Assembly: GCA_002398365.1 (NCBI GenBank)
Contig: DGYK01000063.1
Span: 45,873 to 109,872 of the forward strand
DNA: 64,000 bases
Reading direction: 5' to 3'
Source of the DNA: Flammeovirgaceae bacterium UBA5008
GTDB lineage: Bacteria; Bacteroidota; Bacteroidia; Cytophagales; Cyclobacteriaceae
Both the position numbers and the translations under genes were made by a program. The notes under the pieces are model-generated. The model searched no databases, was not told the DNA's origin, and saw only the letters and a list, made by a program, of their open reading frames with translations. This document shows positions 52,192 to 61,779 of the stretch, piece after piece. Position 1 is the stretch's first letter; every line of letters begins with the position of its first letter.

Positions 52192-52422
52192 ATGGCTTCA
52201 AAAGATAAAACACCTGCCGACAAGCCGAGCAAAAAGCAAGGCAAGCCGCGTGTACACAAAGAGTTGAATGGATTTGAGGTATCGATCGATCAATTTGGCG
52301 AATTGAAATCGAGCATGAACATTGAAAAGATCAACTCATTCCTAGACAAAAACGTAGACGATAAGAAGTTGCTCGAGAAAGAAGAGAAAGAGCGATTGAA
52401 AAAATTGAATAAGAAAAAATAA
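52192..52422 (+). CDS. Small charged protein of unknown function
   Basis: A 76-residue protein, 4 bases after gltX. The ends are lysine-rich and probably disordered; the middle (HKELNGFEVSIDQFGELKSS and MNIEKINSFLDK) looks like a short folded core. Soluble, no signal. I do not recognise the family; RNA binding would fit the basic character and the tRNA-synthetase neighbour, but is a guess. Confidence 0.7.
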   Translation: MASKDKTPADKPSKKQGKPRVHKELNGFEVSIDQFGELKSSMNIEKINSFLDKNVDDKKLLEKEEKERLKKLNKKK

Positions 52423-52428
52423 TCACGT

Positions 52429-53202
52429 ATGGCACAATCACATGTAATCGACTATCAGATTAAAGGAGAGAGCATTCAAATTGTAGAAGTTGAACTGGAT
52501 CCGGCAGAAACCGTCATTGCCGAAGCAGGCGCAATGCTCTTCATGGAAGAGGGAATTTTGTTTGAAACGAAAATGGGCGATGGCTCCAATCAACAACAAG
52601 GATTGTTTGATAAGTTGCTATCCGCAGGCAGCCGTTTGTTGACGGGTGAGTCGCTTTTCATGACGCATTTCACTAATCGCGGAAGCCGGAAATCGAAAGT
52701 GGGCTTTTCAGCGCCTTATCCCGGCACGGTGATTCCGGTTGATTTAGCTAAGTGCCCCGGACAAGAACTAGTGGTGCAGAAGGATGGTTTCTTGTGTGCC
52801 GCTTTTGGCACTAAACTTTCCATTGTCTTCAATCGAAAAATTGGAGCCGGCTTGGTAGGAGGTGAAGGATTTATTTTACAAAAACTGCAAGGTGATGGAT
52901 TAGCATTTGTCCATGCAGGAGGCACTGTTATAGAGCGCACGCTTAACAATGAAACCTTGCGTGTAGATACGGGCTGTGTGGTGGCTTTTGAATCGCAAAT
53001 TGATTTTGATGTGGAACGCTCCGGCAGTTTGAAGTCGATGGTGTTTGGTGGGGAAGGAATTTTTCTTGCCACATTGCGCGGCACCGGCAAAGTGTGGTTA
53101 CAGTCGATGCCGATTCGTAAATTGATTCAGGCGTTGGCGCCTTATGGTAACAACAGCGGCAAAGAAGGAAGCTCGCTACTCGGAAGTTTATTTGAAAGTT
53201 AA
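52429..53202 (+). CDS. TIGR00266/AIM24 family protein
   Basis: A 257-residue beta-rich protein. ETVIAEAGAMLFMEEGILFE, LFMTHFTNRG, CAAFGTKLSI and VWLQSMPIRKLIQALAP match the AIM24 family. Bacterial members have no established biochemical function; mitochondrial AIM24 is involved in inner-membrane organisation. No signal peptide. Six bases from each neighbour, so co-transcribed. Confidence 0.88.
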   Translation: MAQSHVIDYQIKGESIQIVEVELDPAETVIAEAGAMLFMEEGILFETKMGDGSNQQQGLFDKLLSAGSRLLTGESLFMTHFTNRGSRKSKVGFSAPYPGTVIPVDLAKCPGQELVVQKDGFLCAAFGTKLSIVFNRKIGAGLVGGEGFILQKLQGDGLAFVHAGGTVIERTLNNETLRVDTGCVVAFESQIDFDVERSGSLKSMVFGGEGIFLATLRGTGKVWLQSMPIRKLIQALAPYGNNSGKEGSSLLGSLFES

Positions 53203-53208
53203 TATCGA

Positions 53209-54423
53209 ATGCGTCCTCTAAAACTAGGTTTGATTCGCGAAGGCAAAGTGCCGCCCGATAAGCGTGTGGCGTTTACGCCTGTGCAAACAGAAGAAATTCA
53301 ACAGCGCTTTGCGCATGTACAGGTGGTTTGTCAGCCGAGTACGGTGCGATGCTTTAAAGATGAAGAGTACAACGAACACGGCATTGCTTCACAAGAAGAT
53401 TTGTCGGATTGCGATGTGCTGATGGGAATCAAAGAAGTTCCTATTCCAAATCTGATTGCCGGAAAAACCTATCTCTTCTTTTCGCACACGCTGAAAAAGC
53501 AGCCTTACAATCGCAAGCTGCTGCAAGAAGTGCTGAAGAAAAAAATCAAACTGATCGATTACGAAACTTTAAAGGATCATCAGGGAAATCGTTTAGTGGC
53601 GTTTGGCCGGTATGCCGGGATTGTGGGTGCTTATAATGGTTTGTGGGCATATGGAAAACGTTACAACTTGTTTCAGCTTCGAAGAGCGAATGAATGCTTT
53701 GATGTAAATGATTTGAAACTGGAGTTGCGCAAAGTGCAATTACCTCCCATCAAGATCGTGTTGACCGGAGCAGGACGTGTAGGAAAAGGAGCAATGGAAA
53801 CACTGGACACAGCCGGAGTTCGAAAAGTAAATCCAGCCGATTTTCTATCGCAAACTTTTCAGGAGCCGGTGTATACGCAGTTGAGCAGTGCTGATTATCA
53901 TACCCGATTAAAAGGCGGTCATTTCAATCGCGAAGAATTTCACACCAATCCGCAAGGATATGTTTCGCACTTTGTCGACTTTGCCAAGGTGTCTGAGATC
54001 TTAATGGCTGGAGCTTTTTGGAATCCGCATGCTCCGCGTTTGTTTGAAGTAGACGACATGAAGTCGCCTGACTTTCGAATTAAGGTAATTGCTGATATTA
54101 CCTGCGACATCAATGGCTCGATACCCAGCACCAAAAAAGCCAGCACCATCGCAGATCCACTTTATGATTATCATGCTCTTACTGATTCGATTCAACCTGC
54201 CTTGAGTGGTGAAGATAATATCACCGTAATGGCGGTAGACAATTTGCCTTGCGAATTGCCGCGTAGTGCATCCGAGGAATTTGGCCGCGATTTGATTGAC
54301 CGCATTTTAAAGCCTTTGCTGGTGGAAGATGTCGATGATATTATCGCTCGCGCTACGATGGCCGAAAATGGAGACCTCACTCCGGCCTTTGAATACTTAC
54401 GCGATTATGTAAATCAAGAATAA
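53209..54423 (+). CDS. LYS1-like saccharopine/alanine dehydrogenase family oxidoreductase
   Basis: A 404-residue NAD enzyme with an AlaDH/PNT N-terminal domain (GLIREGKVPPDKRVAFTP, LMGIKEVPIPNL, YLFFSHTLKKQ) and a Rossmann domain (VLTGAGRVGKGAMETLDTAG). The FFSHT and GRVGKGA elements are closest to fungal-type saccharopine dehydrogenase (lysine-forming) rather than bacterial alanine dehydrogenase. Whether the substrate is saccharopine or another N-carboxyalkyl amino acid is open. Confidence 0.83.
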   Translation: MRPLKLGLIREGKVPPDKRVAFTPVQTEEIQQRFAHVQVVCQPSTVRCFKDEEYNEHGIASQEDLSDCDVLMGIKEVPIPNLIAGKTYLFFSHTLKKQPYNRKLLQEVLKKKIKLIDYETLKDHQGNRLVAFGRYAGIVGAYNGLWAYGKRYNLFQLRRANECFDVNDLKLELRKVQLPPIKIVLTGAGRVGKGAMETLDTAGVRKVNPADFLSQTFQEPVYTQLSSADYHTRLKGGHFNREEFHTNPQGYVSHFVDFAKVSEILMAGAFWNPHAPRLFEVDDMKSPDFRIKVIADITCDINGSIPSTKKASTIADPLYDYHALTDSIQPALSGEDNITVMAVDNLPCELPRSASEEFGRDLIDRILKPLLVEDVDDIIARATMAENGDLTPAFEYLRDYVNQE

Positions 54424-54433
54424 AATTGCTCGT

Positions 54434-54739
54434 ATGTTTTTATACAACGTTACTATCGGCATCGACAAAGACATTGAAACAGAATGGCTGCAATGGGTGA
54501 AGCAAAATTACCTGCCGGCCATGATGGCTACCGGTTTTTTCCGCGATTGCAAACTTTACCGAGTGGTAACGCATGATGATGAATCATCTGTATCGTATAG
54601 CATTCAGGTGTTTGCCGAAAATATTGAGAGTGTGGTAAACTATCTCAACCAACACACTGCCACGATCATCGAAGGTCACCGATTAAAATTTAAAGACAAG
54701 CACGTGGCGTTTAATACGCTGTTGGAAGAGGTGGTATAG
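54434..54739 (+). CDS. DUF4286 family protein
   Basis: A 101-residue ferredoxin-like-fold protein: FLYNVTIGIDKDIETEWLQW, MATGFFRDCKLYRV and YSIQVFAENIESVVNYL, then HRLKFKDKHVAFNTLLEEV. The family is common in Bacteroidota and uncharacterised. End of the gltX operon. Confidence 0.85.
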   Translation: MFLYNVTIGIDKDIETEWLQWVKQNYLPAMMATGFFRDCKLYRVVTHDDESSVSYSIQVFAENIESVVNYLNQHTATIIEGHRLKFKDKHVAFNTLLEEVV

Positions 54740-54793
54740 ACCAGTTTGTATGTCACCTCAGAGTAAGTTCACCCCGAAGACACACAGTCAGTA

Positions 54794-55933
54794 TTACTTC
54801 AACAGCTCTCTCGAAATCACCATCTTCTGAATTTCAGTAGTGCCTTCATAAATCTGCGTGATCTTCGCATCGCGCATCAGACGCTCCACATGAAATTCTT
54901 TTACATAGCCATACCCTCCATGAATCTGAACCGCTTCGGTTGTTACTTCCTGCGCAATCTGGCTCGCATATAATTTCGCCATGGCAGCCGCTTTCACAAA
55001 ATCTTTCTTCTCGTCTTTCAGGTACGCTGCCTTCAAAACCAACAGGCGCGCAGTTTCAATTTTTGTGGCCATTTCGGCAAGCTTAAATTGAGTGGACTGG
55101 TGCTCTGACAAATGTTTGCCAAAGGCTTTTCGCTCTTTTGAATATTTCAGCGCTAACTCATACGCACCGCAAGCAATGCCAAGCGCTTGTGCGGCAATAC
55201 CAATACGACCACCGTTCAATGTCGTCATTGCGAATGTAAATCCGAAACCATCATCACCAATGCGATTCGCTTTAGGTACTTTTACATCGGTAAACATCAA
55301 TGAATGAGTGTCGCTGCCGCGGATACCCATTTTATCTTCTTTCTTTCCCACCACAAAACCGGGCATGCCTCGCTCTACAATCAGTGCGTTGATTCCTTTG
55401 TGTTTTTTCTCCGGATGGGTTTGTGCAATCACAATGTAAACACTGGCGCTCTTGCCGTTGGTGATCCAGTTTTTGGTTCCGTTCAGCAAATAGTGATCGC
55501 CTTTGTCTTCGGCTGTGGTGCGCTGGCTCGTAGCATCGGAGCCCGCTTCTGGTTCTGATAAACAAAAAGCGCCAATCACCTCTCCGGTGGTCAGCTTCTT
55601 CAAATATTTTTCTTTTTGCTCTTCTGTACCAAAGCGTTCCAATCCCCAACAAACCAATGAATTGTTCACCGACATACACACCGAAGCAGAAGCATCAATT
55701 TTGGAAATCTCTTCCATGGCCAGCACATACGAAATGGAGTCCATGCCTCCTCCATTGTATTTGGGGTCGGTCATCATGCCCATGAAACCAAGTTCACCCA
55801 TCTTTTTGACCTGCTCCGTGGGAAAACGCTGCTCATTATCACGGTCAATTACTCCCGGAAGGAGTTCATTTTGGGCAAAATCACGGGCTGCCTGCTGTAC
55901 GGCCAATTGTTCTTCAGTAAGTTCGAAATTCAT
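54794..55933 (-). CDS. Acyl-CoA dehydrogenase
   Basis: A 379-residue FAD enzyme from ATG 55933 (MNFELTEEQLAVQQAARDFA, the usual family start). CLSEPEAGSDATSQRTTAED, WITNGKSASVYIV, RGMPGFVVGKKEDKMGIRGS and the C-terminal QIYEGTTEIQKMVISREL (catalytic Glu) are intact. It is distinct from the enzyme at 29133-30302 and probably has a different chain-length preference, most like short-chain enzymes. Confidence 0.94.
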   Translation of the reverse strand: MNFELTEEQLAVQQAARDFAQNELLPGVIDRDNEQRFPTEQVKKMGELGFMGMMTDPKYNGGGMDSISYVLAMEEISKIDASASVCMSVNNSLVCWGLERFGTEEQKEKYLKKLTTGEVIGAFCLSEPEAGSDATSQRTTAEDKGDHYLLNGTKNWITNGKSASVYIVIAQTHPEKKHKGINALIVERGMPGFVVGKKEDKMGIRGSDTHSLMFTDVKVPKANRIGDDGFGFTFAMTTLNGGRIGIAAQALGIACGAYELALKYSKERKAFGKHLSEHQSTQFKLAEMATKIETARLLVLKAAYLKDEKKDFVKAAAMAKLYASQIAQEVTTEAVQIHGGYGYVKEFHVERLMRDAKITQIYEGTTEIQKMVISRELLK

Positions 55934-56145
55934 GGTTTCTATCGTTTGAAATAATAACAATGATAGTGGTTAAAATGATTTGAACGAGCGTTTGGATATT
56001 GAAAAAAGTTGTAAAAAATGCCGGATCAATCTCTTGCTGTTTGCTCAAGCATCTGAAAAGAGACCGACAGAAACTGCTAGCGAGGTTAGTTACAAAAGAA
56101 ATCCTTGTCTCCGGAAATAAATGTAAAAGGGAATTTGCCCGTGGA

Positions 56146-56184
56146 TAAAAAAAAGAGGCATCCATTTTGAGGATGCCTCTTTTG
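56146..56184 (-). terminator. Terminator of the propeller-amidohydrolase gene (minus strand)
   Basis: On the minus strand AAGAGGCATCC and GGATGCCTCTT (11-bp stem, 7-base loop) are followed by eight T. It closes the gene ending at 56202. Confidence 0.93.
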
Positions 56185-56201
56185 CTCTTGCTAACTTATT
56201 A

Positions 56202-59200
56202 TTACTTGATACCCGGCACACCTACTGGCGCTGCCTGATCTTTAGCAAAGTCAGGCGCTTTGCGAACGGTAGGGTACACCTCATCGAGGGTATTGCCTTC
56301 GTACAAGCGGCCATTTTTCATGACTCTGAATACTGTGTTTGTATTACGGATATTTTCTAACGGGTTTTTATCCAGAATAATCAAGTCGGCTAGTTTGCCA
56401 GCTTCGATACTACCGAGGTCGCCATCCAAACCGATCGCTCTCGCTCCGTGAATGGTAGCAACTTTCAGTGCATCTAAATTGCGCATACCACCGGAAGCGA
56501 TGCTCCACAATTCCCAATGATAGCCCAAGCCTTGCAACTGTCCGTGTGAACCAACTCCGGCATTGCCACCGGCCTTCACTAAATCATTTACAAATTTGGC
56601 GTGATCTTCAAACACGTGTTCTTCTTTCATAAACCATCCCGGCCTGCGTCTGGATTTTTGATCCAGCTCAGACTTCGCGGTAAAGTGATTCAATTTCGGA
56701 TCGCCATTTACATTTTCGGTGGCGTAGTAAAAATTCTCTGCCCATGGTCCACCATACGCCACCAACAAGGTAGGTGTGTAAGTCATCTTGGCTTCAGCAA
56801 TTGAGGTAGCCAAATCTTTATACAATGGATAGATTGGCAAAGCATGCTCATGTCCCGGATAACCATCAATCAGGTTGGTGATATTTAACTTGAAATCAAG
56901 GCCACCTTCGGTAGTCGGCATCAAACCTTGCTCTTTCGCTGCCTGAATAATCCACTGACGATGTTGACGATTTCCTGTCAAATACATCTTGATCGTTTTC
57001 GTATTGAAGTATTCGGAGTATTGCTTCAAAATGTCTTTCGCCTGATCGGCATCTTTTAGATTATATGCCCAGAAGCCCACGCCTGGTCCGGTAGAATAAA
57101 TTCTTGGTCCGATGATCTGACCGGTTTCTACCATGTCACCATAGGTCAATACATCGGTGGTAGCAGTTTGTGGATCGCGGGTAGTCGTAACTCCGTAAGC
57201 CAGATTAGCAGCATACATCCACACTTGATTTTTGTGAACGCCCCAAGCAGGCCACATGTGTGCGTGTGTATCCACAAAGCCAGGTACAATGGTTTTTCCA
57301 CTCATGTCCATCTTTTGTACCGATGCATCCACATTAATCGATCCAGCTGCGCCAACTTGCTTAATGCGCGCATTTTCAATCAACACATCGCCACGCTCAA
57401 TCACTTCGTCACCATTCATGGTAATGATGCGTGCGTTTTGCAACAATACCTTTCCTTGCGGGATATCCTTTTGCACTGTTACCTTAATGCGAACTTCTGT
57501 TGGCTTGTAAGGCTCATCTTTCTTGTCCTTCTTCTTGTCGGCAGCATCTTTCTTCTCCTCTTTCTTATCGCCTTTTGCTTCCTCCAATTCTTTTGCTTTC
57601 TCCTCTTCTGCCTTTTTCTTTTTCAGGTAATCTTCTTTCGCTTTCGCGGAATCGAGGTGGTACGTAAAGAACGCATTACCTAACGTGAAGTAAACTGTTT
57701 TTGCATTGTTCGACCAGCTGGCAAATTCACCACCGATTTTCGTCAGCTTGCGTGCCGGAAATTGTGCTCGCTCTGCTTCGGCTACCGAAATTTTAGGAAC
57801 ATCGCCACCGGTTTTTGGAATCGTAACAACGTAAATTTCATTGTTGATTTGCGCCAGCGCTTTGTCGCCTTCCGGAGCAATTTTAATCACATCGGCAATA
57901 GAAGGCTCTTGTGCCGGCTCCATTTCTGATTCGTTCAACATACAACTGTGATCCATCAACACCGAACCATACACCGTAATGCCGGTTACTCTCAAATGAC
58001 CTTTTTCATCGGTGCCATCCCAGCGAATAGATAACAATCCTTTTTGTCCATGATACAAATAGATACGGTCGTCAGTTTTGGTGAAATGAGGAGCTCCACG
58101 TCCTTTCGCTTTCGCGATGAAGTTGACGTTGCCGCCATCACCAGAAATCCACAACAAATCTTCTTGTGCTCCGGCAAAGAAAGGATCGGCTGCATCTTTA
58201 AAAGTTTGCGTTGCGCCCCGGAAGAAAACAATTTTATTTCCCTGATAAGACCACGCAGGCTCTGTGTACAATCCCGCTACATTCGTTAACCGAACAGGCT
58301 TGGCATCTTTTGCTTTGAAATTGATTTTGTATAAGTGACCTGCATTGTCTTCCCATGTAACCCACGCCAGTTGACTTCCATCCGGACTCCAAGTAGGTTG
58401 TGCTTCGGTAAAATTGTTAGCAGTAATTCTTTTATAAGTCGCTTTCGCGATGTCATACAAATACAAACGATTCAATGCGGTGAAGGCTACTTGCTTTCCA
58501 TCGGGCGAAACAACTGCATCGCGAATCTGCGTAGCAATCATGTCTTTGTCATCCTTAATTGGATATTTGAAATCAACGCGAGGGCCAACTAGCAATTCGG
58601 TTTCCATTTGGAAAGGGATGTTGATGGCATCGCCACCTGCTACCGGAATGCGGTAGAATTTTCCTCCATAAGAAGCCACTACTTCTTTGCTATCGGGTGT
58701 GAATGACATAGCAGGTAACACACCCAATGGAGCAATGGATTCTTGTTCGTCATGTTGCACCGGATATGCCAACCATTTTTCATCGCCTGTTTTTAAATCA
58801 CGAAGTACCAACCCGGTTTGATCGTTGTAACGTGTGCCATATACCAACCATTTACCATCCGGTGAAAGTGTTGGTGTGAAGGCAGAACCATAGCGTTGCG
58901 TTTTGCGATCGGTATCGCCTGTCTCACGATCGTACACTCCTAATTGGTATTGCGGAAACTGTGCGTTGTAATTCCACGCCCCGAATCGTTGCGAGTACCA
59001 TACGTAGCGTCCATCATTTCCGAAGGCAGGCTCGATTACTTTCAGGTTATCCGGCTTTCCAATTAACTGGGCACCAGAGCCACCGTCTTTGTGAAACATC
59101 CAAAGTTTGAGATTGCGTGTGCCGCGTGATCCGACAATGTAATTTCCATCCGGTGTCCACTCAGCAGACTGGTAATGATCGGTATTTCCCTTAGTTACCT

Positions 59201-59612
59201 GCAATGAATCTTTTTTGTCCAAAGCAAACCACCAGATATTTTCACCACCACTGCGGTCGGAGATAAATAACAATTTGGTGCCATCGGGACTGAACTTGGG
59301 ATGTGAGTCGAAGCTCATGCCACTCGTAAACTGAGTTGGCTTACCGCCTGTAATCGGCATGGTAAAAATATCGCCCAAGAAATCAAATGCGATGCTTTTC
59401 CCATCAGGACTTACATCCAAAGACATCCATGTTCCTTCGGATGTTTTAATGGGAATTCTGCGACCTACCTCCAAGGGCAGGTCTCTTTTTTTCTTTGGCT
59501 TTTCTTTTTTGACAGAATCTGCTTTGGCTTCCTTTTTGGGCTCTTGCGCCTGAGCGCATACCGCAGAAAGTGCCATCAGCAGAAGCAGTGAATAACTGTA
59601 TATTTTCTTCAT
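56202..59612 (-). CDS. TolB-like beta-propeller / amidohydrolase fusion
   Basis: A 1136-residue exported enzyme (signal 1-22, ALSAVCAQAQ). Residues about 50-660 hold repeated PD40/TolB-type propeller motifs (SPDGKSIAFDFLGD, FSPDGTKLLFISDRSGG, WSPDGSQLAWVTWED). A Lys/Glu-rich linker (about 675-725) joins an amidohydrolase domain with the metal ligands HAH (H783, H785), H921 in GHEH and H1023 in GSHGQ. Function is probably hydrolysis of a cyclic amide or peptide in the periplasm. It has its own terminator and no obvious operon partner. Confidence 0.9.
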   Translation of the reverse strand: MKKIYSYSLLLLMALSAVCAQAQEPKKEAKADSVKKEKPKKKRDLPLEVGRRIPIKTSEGTWMSLDVSPDGKSIAFDFLGDIFTMPITGGKPTQFTSGMSFDSHPKFSPDGTKLLFISDRSGGENIWWFALDKKDSLQVTKGNTDHYQSAEWTPDGNYIVGSRGTRNLKLWMFHKDGGSGAQLIGKPDNLKVIEPAFGNDGRYVWYSQRFGAWNYNAQFPQYQLGVYDRETGDTDRKTQRYGSAFTPTLSPDGKWLVYGTRYNDQTGLVLRDLKTGDEKWLAYPVQHDEQESIAPLGVLPAMSFTPDSKEVVASYGGKFYRIPVAGGDAINIPFQMETELLVGPRVDFKYPIKDDKDMIATQIRDAVVSPDGKQVAFTALNRLYLYDIAKATYKRITANNFTEAQPTWSPDGSQLAWVTWEDNAGHLYKINFKAKDAKPVRLTNVAGLYTEPAWSYQGNKIVFFRGATQTFKDAADPFFAGAQEDLLWISGDGGNVNFIAKAKGRGAPHFTKTDDRIYLYHGQKGLLSIRWDGTDEKGHLRVTGITVYGSVLMDHSCMLNESEMEPAQEPSIADVIKIAPEGDKALAQINNEIYVVTIPKTGGDVPKISVAEAERAQFPARKLTKIGGEFASWSNNAKTVYFTLGNAFFTYHLDSAKAKEDYLKKKKAEEEKAKELEEAKGDKKEEKKDAADKKKDKKDEPYKPTEVRIKVTVQKDIPQGKVLLQNARIITMNGDEVIERGDVLIENARIKQVGAAGSINVDASVQKMDMSGKTIVPGFVDTHAHMWPAWGVHKNQVWMYAANLAYGVTTTRDPQTATTDVLTYGDMVETGQIIGPRIYSTGPGVGFWAYNLKDADQAKDILKQYSEYFNTKTIKMYLTGNRQHRQWIIQAAKEQGLMPTTEGGLDFKLNITNLIDGYPGHEHALPIYPLYKDLATSIAEAKMTYTPTLLVAYGGPWAENFYYATENVNGDPKLNHFTAKSELDQKSRRRPGWFMKEEHVFEDHAKFVNDLVKAGGNAGVGSHGQLQGLGYHWELWSIASGGMRNLDALKVATIHGARAIGLDGDLGSIEAGKLADLIILDKNPLENIRNTNTVFRVMKNGRLYEGNTLDEVYPTVRKAPDFAKDQAAPVGVPGIK

Positions 59613-59724
59613 AACATGATAAGTTGTTTGGCAAGATAAACCGATTTCAGAGTAAAATGGATTGGCTAATTATGTAGTCGGTATTGATTGGGTATAAAAG
59701 CCGATTCCTCGGGTTGAAAAACAG

Positions 59725-59752
59725 AAAAAGTCAGGCTTTCACCTGACTTTCT
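59725..59752 (-). terminator. Terminator of the solute-binding-protein gene (minus strand)
   Basis: AAAGTCAGG and CCTGACTTT form a 9-bp stem with a 6-base loop, followed on the minus strand by five T. Confidence 0.88.
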
Positions 59753-59778
59753 TCTAATTTTTTTGCGGTTCTCTATTT

Positions 59779-60609
59779 TTATTTCAAAACGCCCAAAAAT
59801 GCGGAGCCTAAATTATCGGCTATGTTCTTGCGATACTTAGCGCTTTTGCGGTACTCGTCTGTTAAAAATTCCTTCCATACGGTATCCCAATCGCTTTGCT
59901 TGGCCATAACAAATGCCAACTCCTCGGGCTTACCAAATTCTATGGCTTGCTTTTTCAGCGGAAGCTTTTTGCGATTGGCATCTACAAATTCTGTAAAGTC
60001 AAGAATGGTAAATAACTTCGGATCTGTGGCCATCTTTTTGAAAATCTCCGGACCTGAAATGCCGGTTGTGATTGAAAGTTCAGGCCAATAGTCGCTCTTA
60101 ATTTTATTCGCGTGCTTCATGTGGGTGCTTCCGCCAATGATCTCGGCCGAGTAACCTGCAAATGATTTTTTGATTTGAGAAAGGTCAGTCAGGTTCGGTG
60201 CATCTTTGTGCGTAACCATCACCACCGGGTTGGACATAAAAGCCGGTGTAAACTTCAATATCTTCTTGCGATCATCGGTTACTGTCACATTCGTTACGCC
60301 TAAAACGTTGGGATTATTTTGTGCAGCAGCTAAGAAATTGGCAAACACAGGCTCCTTACCCAGATACTGTATGGTAACTTTTTTGCCGTACTTGGTTTGA
60401 ATAAACGCTACAAAATCTTCGAGCACATCTACACACAAACCGGCAGGCTTTCCATTTACATCTTGAATAAGCCCGGCCTGTTCATAATAAACAACGGAAA
60501 GTGAGCCACCGGAGGCTTTTACCTTAGCCCAACTATCGCCTTGGTATTTTTGTGCAAAGAGTAGCGGGCTAGCTACCAACAGCACGAGGAAAAGAACTGA
60601 TTTTTTCAT
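59779..60609 (-). CDS. Orphan extracellular solute-binding protein (SBP_bac_3 type)
   Basis: A 276-residue exported protein from ATG 60609 (signal MKKSVLFLVLLVASPLLFA). GLCVDVLEDFVAFIQTKYGKK, VLGVTNVTVTDDRKKILKF and TPAFMSNPVVMVTHK match the amino-acid/polar-solute periplasmic-binding fold. No ABC permease or ATPase gene is adjacent, so it may be a sensor module or work with a distant transporter. Confidence 0.83.
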   Translation of the reverse strand: MKKSVLFLVLLVASPLLFAQKYQGDSWAKVKASGGSLSVVYYEQAGLIQDVNGKPAGLCVDVLEDFVAFIQTKYGKKVTIQYLGKEPVFANFLAAAQNNPNVLGVTNVTVTDDRKKILKFTPAFMSNPVVMVTHKDAPNLTDLSQIKKSFAGYSAEIIGGSTHMKHANKIKSDYWPELSITTGISGPEIFKKMATDPKLFTILDFTEFVDANRKKLPLKKQAIEFGKPEELAFVMAKQSDWDTVWKEFLTDEYRKSAKYRKNIADNLGSAFLGVLK

Positions 60610-60665
60610 TTGGTTTAGGGATTGAATAAACAATAATAATCATTCTTTCCCTTTTTTACAGATGC

Positions 60666-61055
60666 CTAAAAGCCCGGACGTTGAACTATTTTTCGATCAA
60701 GCCATTGAAGCGCCATAATAAATACCATTCCAAAAATGAACAAACCTGTATAGCGCGACAGAAAGGCAAAAGCTCCAAATGATGGCTTGAATCCTACCAG
60801 TGCCGCCCCCACAATAGCAGCGATGACTAGCAATAACACTCCAGCCACCAACCAATATGTTTCTTTTCGTTCAGACCGTTTTGCATTCGCTTCTATTTTC
60901 TGAAGCACCCGATCTTCAAAGTAAAGTGGCAATTCAAATTCAGGCTCCTGTTGCAGGGCATCAAACACTTTTTGATACGCGCGTGTATCTGCATTGGCCG
61001 GAACCGGTTTACCTTCTTCTAATTGCTGTTGTAGAGATTCTTCGTGGGATGTCAT
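60666..61055 (-). CDS. Membrane protein, probable anti-sigma factor
   Basis: A 129-residue protein overlapping the sigma-factor gene by 4 bases. A helical cytoplasmic N-terminus (AYQKVFDALQQEPEFELPLY) is followed by two membrane helices (YWLVAGVLLLVIAAIVGAAL; TGLFIFGMVFIMALQWL). The layout fits an anti-sigma factor, without a zinc motif. Confidence 0.72.
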   Translation of the reverse strand: MTSHEESLQQQLEEGKPVPANADTRAYQKVFDALQQEPEFELPLYFEDRVLQKIEANAKRSERKETYWLVAGVLLLVIAAIVGAALVGFKPSFGAFAFLSRYTGLFIFGMVFIMALQWLDRKIVQRPGF

Positions 61056-61630
61056 ACTATTTCTTCTTTGTCAAGATACGCTTTTACTTTTTCTTTCAAT
61101 AACTGCCGCGCCCGAAATAGGTAATTCTTTACTGTGCCTTCGGGCATACCCGTAGCCGCTTCAATTTCCTGATAGCTCATCGAATCGATATGATAAAGTG
61201 TGAGCACGGTTTTATATTGATGCGGTAATTGTCCGATCCATTCCAACACCTTTTCATTCATTTGTCGATCGGATAGGTCTTCTTCAATATCTTCGTGTGA
61301 TATAAAAAAATTGGAGAACTGCGTTTCGTCCGGAATATCGCTGAGTTTAATTTTCTTTTTTCGTAAGTGATTGATCGCATGCCGATAGGCGATGGTGGCA
61401 ATCCACGTACTCAACTTTGATTGAAATGTAAACTCTCCTAATTTTTCATACACTTTCAGAAAAACATCCTGGCAGAGCTCTTCCCGATCTTCATTCCGAT
61501 CCACCAAACGGGCAACCATGTGCGCCACCAGACGTTGATATTGCCTTATTAATTGCCGAAATGCTGCTCTATCGCCATTTAAAACCTGCGATACCAAGGC
61601 CCTATCTTCTGTCATTGGTGGGTTAGACAC
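61052..61630 (-). CDS. ECF RNA polymerase sigma factor
   Basis: A 192-residue sigma factor. It can start at GTG 61630 or ATG 61615. Region 2 has FRQLIRQYQRLVAHMVARLV, EELCQDVFLKVYEKL and LSTWIATIAYRHAINHLRKK; region 4 has LTLYHIDSMSYQEIEAATGM and PEGTVKNYLFRARQLL. Paired by a 4-base overlap with the membrane protein downstream. Confidence 0.92.
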   Translation of the reverse strand: MSNPPMTEDRALVSQVLNGDRAAFRQLIRQYQRLVAHMVARLVDRNEDREELCQDVFLKVYEKLGEFTFQSKLSTWIATIAYRHAINHLRKKKIKLSDIPDETQFSNFFISHEDIEEDLSDRQMNEKVLEWIGQLPHQYKTVLTLYHIDSMSYQEIEAATGMPEGTVKNYLFRARQLLKEKVKAYLDKEEIV

Positions 61631-61779
61631 ACCTACAAGATAGAATGTTGCAGGAAATTTCTGTTATTTAAATTGAAGCGTTTGTTATCCGGAGGCTCAT
61701 TTTTAAAAATATTAGAAATCTTTGCAACATGCCTGGCACAGTTGGTGTCTTACGCACCAAGAAACTAAAAAATATCTAT

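Noticed and set aside
57168..57683. 171-codon plus-strand open frame inside the amidohydrolase gene
   Set aside because: Antisense to the linker and metal-binding region of a well-supported gene; low-complexity leucine/phenylalanine runs come from the reverse of the Lys/Glu linker.
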